Assembly (NCBI RefSeq): GCF_002215035.1
Contig: NZ_NKFP01000001.1
Span: 1,237,501 to 1,301,500, forward strand
Source of the DNA: Leptolyngbya ohadii IS1
GTDB lineage: Bacteria > Cyanobacteriota > Cyanobacteriia > Elainellales > Elainellaceae
DNA: 64,000 nucleotides
Direction: 5' to 3'
Shown here: positions 19,589 to 27,700 of the stretch, in pieces
How the letters are laid out: every line of letters begins with the position of its first letter
Numbering within the stretch: position 1 is the first letter of the stretch
Notes under the pieces: generated by a model
Told to the model about the DNA's origin: nothing
Database searches by the model: none
What the model saw: the letters and a program-made list of their open reading frames with translations, nothing else
Position numbers and translations under genes: made by a program

Positions 19589-20731
19589 ATGCGTAAAGTA
19601 GTGCAGAAGCTTATACAGCGGTTTCCTCTTTTTGTGCTAGTGGCTGTAGGTCTGGTTGTGTTTCTGCTAGGGAGGACAAAAGCTCAGGCTGTTTCGATCG
19701 CAGCTATTACAAGCCCCAGTCCTGCGGTTGAAATCGTGAGTCAGGCAATTCAGCAAACCGCCCCTGCCTCGACGGGTAAACCCCTGGTTAAAATCGTTGC
19801 CACGGGTGGAACAATTGCCAATTCTCCCCAGGGACGGCTGGCGGTGGAGAACGTTCTGAACGATATTCCGCAGATTGGCGAAGTCGCAACCGTTGAAATA
19901 AAAGACTATGCCCGCATTGGCAGTTCAGCAATTACGCTGCAAAACTGGATTGATATCGCTAACATCATTAATGACATTGAAGCGAATGAACCGGAGGTAG
20001 ACGGAATTGTTGTAACCCACGGTTCTAATACCGCTGAAGAAACGGCGTACTTTCTGAATTTAGTGGTCAAAGGCGATAAACCTGTTGTGATTACTGGCGC
20101 TCAACGTCAACAAAATACGCTGGGTGAGGAGGGCGATCGCAACCTGTATGATGCAATTCGAGTAGCAGCCAGCCCAGAAGCAAAGGGGCATGGCGTCATG
20201 CTGGTGGTTAACGATATGATCCACGCCGCTCGCGATGTCACAAAGACCCTCAGTTATCGGGTGGAAACCTGGGACTCCGGTGATTTGGGAGCTTTGGGGT
20301 TAGTTGATACGGATCGAGTGGTCTTCTACCGCAATACAATCCAGAAGCACACCAGCGATACGGAATTTAGTCTGGCGGGAATTGCCAATGCGAGTCAGCT
20401 TCCGCGTGTTGATATTCTCTACGCCTATGCAGGAGCCGATCGAACCTTAGTGGATGCTGCCATTAATCAGGGTCAGGCAAAAGGACTGATCATCGCCGGA
20501 TTCCCAACCGGATCGCCAACCCCTGCAATGCGGGAAGCGCTGAATGAAGCCGTAGGTAAGGGAATTCCTGTTGTCATGAGCCATCGTGGTGGAAGAGGGC
20601 GGATTCGCGTCGGAGAAAACTTTATCTCAGCGGATAACCTGACGCCTCAGAAAGCTCGAATTTTGCTGATGATGGCGCTCACAAAGTCCACCGATCCCGC
20701 AGCGATTCAGAAGATATTTACCGAGTATTAG
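19589..20731 (+). CDS. Type II asparaginase family protein with altered active-site motif
   Basis: 380 aa. An N-terminal hydrophobic segment (FPLFVLVAVGLVVFLLG) ending near AQA suggests a signal peptide, so the enzyme is periplasmic or anchored. The asparaginase fold is clear: nucleophile Thr75 in ATGGTIA, IGS with the substrate-binding Ser, DVTKT with the conserved Lys, and NLTPQKARILL near the C-terminus. The second catalytic motif, usually HGTDTxEET, is HGSNTAEET here: Ser146 and Asn147 replace the Thr and Asp of the second triad. GAMRP is also changed to GAQRQ. Activity on asparagine is therefore uncertain; a related amide may be the substrate. It follows the biuret-hydrolase-like gene by 93 bp on the same strand. 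Confidence 0.85.
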   Translation: MRKVVQKLIQRFPLFVLVAVGLVVFLLGRTKAQAVSIAAITSPSPAVEIVSQAIQQTAPASTGKPLVKIVATGGTIANSPQGRLAVENVLNDIPQIGEVATVEIKDYARIGSSAITLQNWIDIANIINDIEANEPEVDGIVVTHGSNTAEETAYFLNLVVKGDKPVVITGAQRQQNTLGEEGDRNLYDAIRVAASPEAKGHGVMLVVNDMIHAARDVTKTLSYRVETWDSGDLGALGLVDTDRVVFYRNTIQKHTSDTEFSLAGIANASQLPRVDILYAYAGADRTLVDAAINQGQAKGLIIAGFPTGSPTPAMREALNEAVGKGIPVVMSHRGGRGRIRVGENFISADNLTPQKARILLMMALTKSTDPAAIQKIFTEY

Positions 20732-20765
20732 GGGGGTATTCGATTCAGACTGAAGCCTCTCACGA

Positions 20766-20830
20766 TTGCAGCTTTGGATTGCAGCTTTGGATTGCAGCCT
20801 TGAATTGCAGCTTTGGATTGCAGCCTTGGC
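20766..20830. repeat. Tandem 13-bp array
   Basis: Five units of TTGCAGCTTTGGA, with one to three substitutions in units three and five, just after the asparaginase stop. Confidence 0.9.
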
Positions 20831-20872
20831 GCAAAGTTCCTTTGCCAGCGTTTAGCAAGAGGCTTTGGGCAA

Positions 20873-20986
20873 TTAGGATTGCTGCTGATACAGGCGATCG
20901 AGTTCACCCTGAAACGGGAACGCATCGATATCGAACTGATGGAGGTAGAAACTCAGGTGTCGCTTTTCCGGTACAGGTAAACGCAC
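20873..20986 (-). CDS. Possible small protein gene downstream of terC (GTG start)
   Basis: Not recognised. A 37-aa frame from a GTG at 20986 to TAA at 20873 encodes RLPVPEKRHLSFYLHQFDID, then AFPFQGELDRLYQQQS. The frame is open for 15 more codons upstream, to a TAG at 21032-21034, and reads there as LYWNRCNKGGKNPDV. An AGGAGGT motif lies 13 nt before the GTG. Residue composition and third-position usage look coding. It could be a small gene co-transcribed with terC (stop at 21042), or the remnant of a longer gene that lost its start. Confidence 0.4.
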   Translation of the reverse strand: MRLPVPEKRHLSFYLHQFDIDAFPFQGELDRLYQQQS

Positions 20987-21041
20987 TACATCGGGGTTCT
21001 TACCTCCTTTGTTGCAGCGATTCCAGTAGAGCTACAAACCG

Positions 21042-21722
21042 CTAGGACGCCTCCTGGCTCCGGCGAGAGAATCCCCAGGCAAATAAGATGGCAATGAGAC
21101 TAACCATCAGCCACTCCGGAGGAACCCACTCAGGCGCAATGACCCGCAGCAGCAATCGTCCTCCCACTAGCGCTACCGAGCCATAGCCTGCGTCCTCCAA
21201 ATGCTGAAACTCTTCTAGCCATTGAATAAATAATCCTGCCAAAAACCGAAGGACGATAATCCCAATTGTGCCGCCCAGGACAATTAACCAAAGTTCCTGA
21301 GAGATCGCGATCGCCGTGGTGACACTGTCTAATGAGAATGCCAGATCGGTAAGGGCAATCAGGGGAATTACCTGCCACATCGATCGGGGCGCTTCGGTAC
21401 GATCGGAAGAATCGCTTTGCTCAGCCGTGAAGTAGCGCCAGGATAGCCATAGCAAGTACAAGGCTCCCGCCAGTTCAAACTGCCAGAATTGCACCACCCA
21501 GCTTGCACTCACAATCAGCAGCAGGCGCAGTACAAAGGCAATTCCCAGTCCGATATTCAGGGCACGTCGTTCCTGTTTAGGATGATGTAAGGTTTGAGAT
21601 AGTGCAGCCAGTGCGATCGCGTTATCGGCGGATAATACCGCTTCTAATGCAACCAGCACAACCAGAACCAGGAGCGTTTCAACCCCTATATTGAACGGAG
21701 AATGAAAGATATAGTCCAGCAT
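21042..21722 (-). CDS. TerC-family integral membrane protein
   Basis: 226 aa with about seven predicted membrane spans. The two hallmark acidic segments are EAVLSADNAIALAALS (about 27-42) and TDLAFSLDSVTTAIAIS (about 122-138). TerC/YkoY-type proteins export manganese or protect against metal and tellurite stress. It is the last recognised gene of a minus-strand run with the rhodanese (30 bp upstream), the small membrane protein and a saccharopine-like reductase; co-transcription with the rhodanese is likely. Confidence 0.9.
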   Translation of the reverse strand: MLDYIFHSPFNIGVETLLVLVVLVALEAVLSADNAIALAALSQTLHHPKQERRALNIGLGIAFVLRLLLIVSASWVVQFWQFELAGALYLLWLSWRYFTAEQSDSSDRTEAPRSMWQVIPLIALTDLAFSLDSVTTAIAISQELWLIVLGGTIGIIVLRFLAGLFIQWLEEFQHLEDAGYGSVALVGGRLLLRVIAPEWVPPEWLMVSLIAILFAWGFSRRSQEAS

Positions 21723-21752
21723 GATTTTAATTTCACTTGATGAGATGCAGCG

Positions 21753-22097
21753 TTAGCCAGAGACTCTGAGGCGTTGGATAGTATGCCCTGCCTGTCCCCA
21801 GGCCAGTACGCCTCCTTTCAGCACATAAACAGACCGATAGCCCCTCTGCACAAGCTGTTTCGCAGCCGCAAGGCTACGCTGTCCGTAAAGGCAGATCAAT
21901 AGAATCGGTTGATCTTTAGCAATGTGTTCCAGCAGGATATCCACATTTAATCGATGGGCTTTTGGAATAGTATTCGTTGCGTATTTGGGATTCTGCACAT
22001 CCAGGATTAGCAGTTGATTGAATAAAGCGATCGCCTCTTCAGGGGAAAGCAATTGAGGCTCACTCTGTCGCGATGTTGTTTTAGATCGGAGTTGCAT
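21753..22097 (-). CDS. Single-domain rhodanese-like protein
   Basis: 114 aa. A rhodanese fold with LILDVQNPKYA near the start and the active-site loop CLYGQRS, with Cys69 present, so it is probably catalytically competent as a sulfurtransferase. VYVLKGGVLAWGQAG is the usual C-terminal motif. No signal peptide. The start ATG at 22097 is preceded by GAGGAGCAAGTTTT, a good ribosome-binding context. It lies 30 bp upstream of terC on the same strand. Confidence 0.9.
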   Translation of the reverse strand: MQLRSKTTSRQSEPQLLSPEEAIALFNQLLILDVQNPKYATNTIPKAHRLNVDILLEHIAKDQPILLICLYGQRSLAAAKQLVQRGYRSVYVLKGGVLAWGQAGHTIQRLRVSG

Positions 22098-22176
22098 AAA
22101 ACTTGCTCCTCATTGAAGCTGATTAGAACTGATTAGAACTCACTAGACACAAAAGAAACAGAAAAACAGAATAGAC

Positions 22177-22190
22177 AGCGATTAATCGCT
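22177..22190. promoter_or_regulatory. Perfect 14-bp palindrome upstream of the rhodanese gene
   Basis: AGCGATTAATCGCT reads the same on both strands. It lies 80 bp upstream of the rhodanese start and downstream of the small membrane protein stop, a plausible operator for rhodanese-terC. A short direct repeat (CTGATTAGAA twice, 22119-22138) lies between it and the start. Confidence 0.35.
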
Positions 22191-22245
22191 GAATACCTTA
22201 AAGCAGTGACGGTGATGAAAGAAGGAAAAAAGCGAGAATACCGTC

Positions 22246-22473
22246 TTACCGAAAGACTGGACTGCGCCAAAAGACAGTGATGAACATCAACACCAATAGC
22301 TGGATAAACCACGGAGCAAAAACAAGACCCGCAGCAAAGCTAAGGAGAGTGACGATCGTCGCAAAAATTCGCACCATCTCTTCTTTAGCAATTCTGGTGA
22401 GATAGAGGGCAACGCAGGTGATTGAAACAGACACTAAAAATGAAGTCGGTAGCATAACAGACAAGCTAACCAA
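22246..22473 (-). CDS. Small membrane protein of unknown function
   Basis: 75 aa with two predicted membrane spans (TSFLVSVSITCVALYL and FAAGLVFAPWFIQLLVLMFI) joined by a short charged loop, TRIAKEEMVR. Not recognised. The start overlaps the stop of the upstream reductase gene by 8 bp (22466-22473), so the two are probably co-translated and the protein may anchor or assist that enzyme. Confidence 0.65.
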   Translation of the reverse strand: MVSLSVMLPTSFLVSVSITCVALYLTRIAKEEMVRIFATIVTLLSFAAGLVFAPWFIQLLVLMFITVFWRSPVFR

Positions 22474-23659
22474 TCACAGAAGGACTTTTAGAGAAAGGAT
22501 GAATCGCATCAGGAAGCAGCTGTTGATAGATTTCAATGCCTCGCTTCTGCATCGCTGCCTCAAACAGAGAAGTTTTTAAGGCTTGTTCAGGTGCCCAAAC
22601 TCCAGGCTTATTGAGGTCTCCAGCCAAAATTAGTTCTGCGATCGTGCCTGTCCCCATGCCCGCAGCCTCAGCGGTATCAGGATGAAATAGCGTTGAGCGG
22701 CAACGTATTTTTTGACCATGTTTGAGTCCCGTAACATCCGAGCGAATGGCAACCCCCACACCGCTAAATCGATTGCTGAACTCTGTCATCGCGTAGCTTA
22801 CTTGCGAGAGGAATTCAATGACGGCGTTGGAGCGTAACCATCGGGAAGGACACCACCGCGCCACACTCCAGGTCAAGTAACTATAGAAGCGCGGTACAGA
22901 TCCAAACTTTGTGACGACGGTTTTAACCGGAAACGTATCCGCCAGCGTGAAGGATTCCGGCATGTCAAACCAATAAACGCCCACTCTGCCAAAGTGTGGA
23001 AAGGAAAGCAGCTCGCGATCGCGATAGGGCTGAATTAACTGCCGTTGTCCTTTGATCCAGGCTTCAAACGGACGCTGTAATCCCAGGAAGGTCGATTGCA
23101 TCACGGTTCGCCCTGCCCCACCCGATCCTCCCACCACATAGCTAAGATGCACTTCATGGGCGTGGTCTAGCTGCTCGATATCCCGCCGTACCATACTGTT
23201 CGAGATGCCAGGAAAAATTCCGGTGTTGACGATCGCTGTGATGCCTGCGGCTTCTGATTTTGCTCTGAGGGCGATCGCTTTACAGGTAAATGAAGGATGA
23301 TCGCTGACGTCGATATAGTTCACGCCCAGTTCAATGCACAGATTCAGTACGGTGGCATTGCGTCGGTGAAACGGACCTGCACAGTGAATCACCAAGTCCG
23401 ATTCTGCAATAGCAGCGCGTAAAGCAGGCTGATCATCAAGAGCAACGGAAAGAAATTGACAGCGATGGGAAGCCGTTGCTCCCGCTTCGTTCAGAAGAGC
23501 TTGAGCCACGCCCATGCCGATTCTCCCATTACGTCCTGCAAGTGTGATATTGGCTAAGGTGTACGTCAGCAAATCCGCTGCCACTTGCCTGCCAATGCGC
23601 CCACTTCCGCCCAGAATTAAAACCTGCTGTGTCATTTTCATTTCGCGACTCATGCTCAT
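22466..23659 (-). CDS. Saccharopine dehydrogenase-like NAD(P)-binding protein
   Basis: 397 aa. An N-terminal Rossmann fold with VLILGGSGRIGRQVAADLL (about 13-31), then VIHCAGPFHRRNATVLNLCI and YIDVSDHPSFTCKA, the usual family motifs. The C-terminal half has VVGGSGGAGRTVMQSTFLG. It is a putative oxidoreductase, substrate unknown, and distinct from the reductase at 10315-11550. Several in-frame ATGs lie near the start (23659, 23653, 23641, 23635); an AAGGAGGG lies about 17 nt before the first, so the exact start is uncertain. It is coupled by overlap to a small membrane protein. Confidence 0.82.
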   Translation of the reverse strand: MSMSREMKMTQQVLILGGSGRIGRQVAADLLTYTLANITLAGRNGRIGMGVAQALLNEAGATASHRCQFLSVALDDQPALRAAIAESDLVIHCAGPFHRRNATVLNLCIELGVNYIDVSDHPSFTCKAIALRAKSEAAGITAIVNTGIFPGISNSMVRRDIEQLDHAHEVHLSYVVGGSGGAGRTVMQSTFLGLQRPFEAWIKGQRQLIQPYRDRELLSFPHFGRVGVYWFDMPESFTLADTFPVKTVVTKFGSVPRFYSYLTWSVARWCPSRWLRSNAVIEFLSQVSYAMTEFSNRFSGVGVAIRSDVTGLKHGQKIRCRSTLFHPDTAEAAGMGTGTIAELILAGDLNKPGVWAPEQALKTSLFEAAMQKRGIEIYQQLLPDAIHPFSKSPSVIG

Positions 23660-24707
23660 AAATGCCTGGCTGAAGACCCTCCTTGAAAGTCCTCAAACCT
23701 GACGAATAGAATTTGTCCGATAACAACGCTGCGATCGGCTGATGGCTGCTGATGGGATCAACAACTTTCGCCTAACCGTCGTAGAACAAACGGTGACTCG
23801 CTAGAGTTGATAACCGTTAACCAATCCTGTTTTCGGCAATTCAAAATTGCCCCTAATTAAGGCTGAATGCTAAAGACAATTGTCCGAAACAATAGATTGC
23901 CAGAGACAATAGATTGCCAGAGACAATAGATTGTCAGGGACAATAGATCGTTAGAAACAATCGAGCGTTAGCGGCTGTATGGGGTGCTCTAGGAGAGGAA
24001 TCAAATAGATGCGGATATAGCGATCGGAAGGTAGCCACCGAAAGCACAAAACTAAACTCACACAAGCAAACCTGTGCAGTTCCTAAAAGGGATCAGAAAC
24101 AACCCTCTTCACTAACTTTGATTGTCATTTAGCTAAAAGAGAAGCCAGATGGCGGAAAGCGATCGCAGCATTTCAAGAGCTGCACGATCAACCAACCCGG
24201 ACTTAAAGCCTCTCAATTAAAGGCAGAATTAAAGGCAAAGAATTTTTGACGATAGGGACGATTGGGAATCACAGATCAGCAAACTCTGCCTTAACGAAGC
24301 GAGAGCAGCAGCTTTTGCTTGACGGTTCTTTCCCAGTGTCGAGCGGTAAAGTGATCTGGATTTGAATTAATAACTGCGCTTGAAGCAGAATTCAAACATC
24401 GGTGAATGTCAGCATTCATTTCTCTAACAAGCTTAATGCTGTAACTTCAGGTAAACATTTCTAATATATCACACGGTTCACAAAAAGCAACCTTTAATTT
24501 GAAAATCTGTAAATTGCTATACGACAAACGATCAAAAATTAATGTACGCGAATTTAAAACGGGATTTGCATCCACAATATAGAATTTTCTCGTCTTGCTT
24601 CTAATCCCCCTTGTTCCCATACACTCCGTTGAACAACAGTCCTCCGTCTTGAGGTGGATTACTCCTGCATATCAAGCGAGATTTAATGGGGACAGCCATA
24701 TGGGCAT
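23660..24707. other. Long intergenic region upstream of the first hybrid kinase
   Basis: 1048 bp without a convincing gene. It holds a 17-bp tandem array (23887-23971), a 12-bp duplication (AATTAAAGGCAG / AATTAAAGGCAA, 24215-24238), a small inverted repeat GAATGTCAGCATTC near 24404, and a strongly AT-rich part (about 24440-24600) likely to contain the kinase promoter. An 8-bp duplication CATATGGG (24697-24712) covers the kinase start region. Confidence 0.5.
23887..23971. repeat. Tandem 17-bp array
   Basis: Five consecutive 17-bp units related to AGACAATAGATTGCCAG, progressively diverged toward the right end. A partial unit precedes them from 23874. Confidence 0.9.
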
Positions 24708-27700
24708 ATGGGCAGTACCTCAATGAAGCGCGATAAAACTGGTAAATTCACACAGGCTTGGAATGGAGAATCCAAACAAGCAGTTAAATTATCTTTGACG
24801 AATACCGCCTGGCAGCTGCTTGAGCAACAGTCGAGAGAAATGGGTGTTTCTCGCTCTGAGCTGGTTGAGCGGTATGCTCGGCACTCTCAATGCACCTGCT
24901 GTGCCAATCACGAAATTGCTTCAAGCAATGGAAAAACGGGCACCCAGCCTGCTATAGCTCCCAATATCCAGGACTCAGAGATATCGCTGGCAGCGCAAAT
25001 TGCGACATTACAGCAACAGAATAGCCAGTTGCAGGATCATATCGGTGAACTCCAGCACAGGATCGAACTGGTGCGATCGCAGGAACAGCGATTTCATCAG
25101 ATTACGGATGCGATTCCCCATATGGTTTGGACGTGCCAGCCGAATGGCGAAGTAGAGTATTTCAACCAGCAAAGCCTGGATGCCTTTGGAATTACCCTGG
25201 AGCAGCTCCTGACGGAGGGATGGCAATCCCTGGTTCACCCTGACGATTTGCCGCGGACGACCCGTGCCTGGATCGCGTCGGTGACTGCCGGAACTCCCTA
25301 CCAGCTCGAATATCGTCTGAAAATGGCAGATGGTTTCTACCGCTGGTATTTAGCGCAGGCACTTCCTGATCGAGATGAAGCAGGTCAAATTATTCGCTGG
25401 TTTGGTACCTGTACCGAGATCGACGATCGCAAGCGTCTGGAACAGGGACTTCAGCAACAGGCAGATCGCCAAACGAGTGAACGGCAATGGCTAGAAGCTG
25501 TCCTCAATCTGCTGCCGACTCCCTTGATGCTGGTTGATCCAGAGCAGCGGCGGGTGACATTTTCTAATCAAGCTGCCAATACGATCGCAGGAGTGAATAT
25601 TGCCAACGATGTTGGGGCAACTTACAACGAAAATTACTACTGCACTGATTCAGCAGGACAGCTCATTCCACCGGAGCAGGTTCCGGCAGTGCGAGCGGCA
25701 CAGGGAGAGAAAATTTCCGGGACTGAAGTGAATTGGCATACTCCGGTTGGAGTTTTTCCGCTGCTGGTTTATGCGGATATGCTGCCTGCGATGTACGATC
25801 GTCCCGCTGTCAGCGTTATCGTTTTTCAAGACATTCACGAACGAAAGCAAATTGAGGAGCAGCTCAAGGAAAGCCAGCGCTTTATTCAGCAGGTGGCAGA
25901 TGCGACGCCTGGAGTGCTTTACATCTATGACTTAACTGCACAGCGCAATGTTTATGTGAATCGTCAGATTGGGCAGATTTTGGGATACACCGTTGACGAA
26001 GTTCAGGCAATGGGCAGCCTGCTGTTTCCAACGCTGATGCATCCAGATGATCTCGCAACCCTGTCAGTCCATGTGGAGCGATTTGATCGCGCTCAGGATG
26101 GCGAAGTAATTGAGCGGGAATACCGGATGCGTCACGCGAATGGGGAATGGCGCTGGCTATGGAGCCGCGATCTGGTTTTTTCGCGCACGGAGGCGGGCAC
26201 CCCTCATCAGGTGATTGGCATCTCTCACGATATTACCGATCGCAAGCAGGCGGAATTAAGTTTGCGAGCCACAGAAGAACGCCTATCCCTGGTGCTACAG
26301 GCAACCAATGATGCAATTTACGATCGCAATCTCAAAACGGATTCGGTGTGGTGGAACGCAGCCTACGATCAGTTAGTGGGTCAGCGACCTCAGGAATGCA
26401 GCTCTTCCCAGTGGTGGACTGATCGTCTCCATCCAGATGATCGAGATAGGGTGATGGCTAGCTTTAAAGCTGCTTTAGCCCGAGGCGATGAACGCTGGCG
26501 CGATGAATACCGCTATCGCCGAGTGAATGGAAGTTATGCAAATGTAATCGATCGCGCCTATATTTTGCGGGATGAATATGGAATACCAGAGCGATACTTA
26601 GGAGCCATCGCAGATGTCACCCATCTGAAACAGGTTGAGGAAGATTTAAAACAAATGGAGGAACGGCTTCAGCTTGCCCTTTCCTCGGCTCGGATGGTGG
26701 CTTGGGACGTGGATTTACAAACAAATCAGGTGGTCTGTTCTCCCAATGCGCTGGATGTTTGGGGCATTCAAGCCGGAACCGCACAGGACTTTCTCTCTAG
26801 CGTTCATCCTGACGATCGGGAGCAGGTGATTCAAGACTTAGAGCAGGCAAGAGCGGGAAAGGAACAGTACTGCCAGGAATACCGCATTATTCGTCCTGAT
26901 CAAACAATTGGTTGGCTTAACAGCCAGGGACGCGTTTATTTTGATGCACAGGGGCGGGCAACTCGATTTGTGGGAGCTTCGATCGATATTAGCGAACGCA
27001 AGCGCGTCGAAAATGAACGTAAACAGGCTGAACGGGCAGCGGCTCGATCGGCGGATCGCACGGCTCGTCTACAGGCGATTACCGCAGCTCTGGCGGAAGC
27101 CCTGACGCCCAGCGAAGTAGCGGACGTGATTATTGAGCAGGCAGTTTCTGCTTTGGGAGCTTACCGAGGGGCAATTACGCTGCTAACGCCCAACGCGGAA
27201 GAACTCGAAGTGATTCGCTCGATCGGATTTTCACCCGAACTCCTGCAACTGTGGCAGTGCTTTCCTGTGACGGCATCGGTGCCGCTGGCGGTGGCTGTCC
27301 GCACTCAAACCCCAATTTTCCTGGAGTCGCTGGATGAGGCTGTCCAGTATCCTCAGTTAGCTGCCATAAAAGATCGTGTTGAATCCGGGGCATTGGTGGC
27401 GATTCCATTAATTACCGAACGGAAAGCTTTAGGGGCACTGGGGCTGGGCTTCAAGGATGCACGGAAGTTCAACGAAGCGGAGCGGGCATTTATCCTTGCA
27501 CTGGCTCGTCAATGCGCTCAAGCCATTCGTCGGTCACAGCTTTATCAAGCAGAGCAAGAAGCACGGGCATTGGCAGAAGCCAGCGAACATCGCTTCCGGT
27601 GTTTGGCAGAATCGATTCCGCAGATCGTTTGGGTCGCCCAGGCGGATGGATTTACCGAATACTACAACCAGCGATGGTTCCAGTACACGGGCTTGACGCT

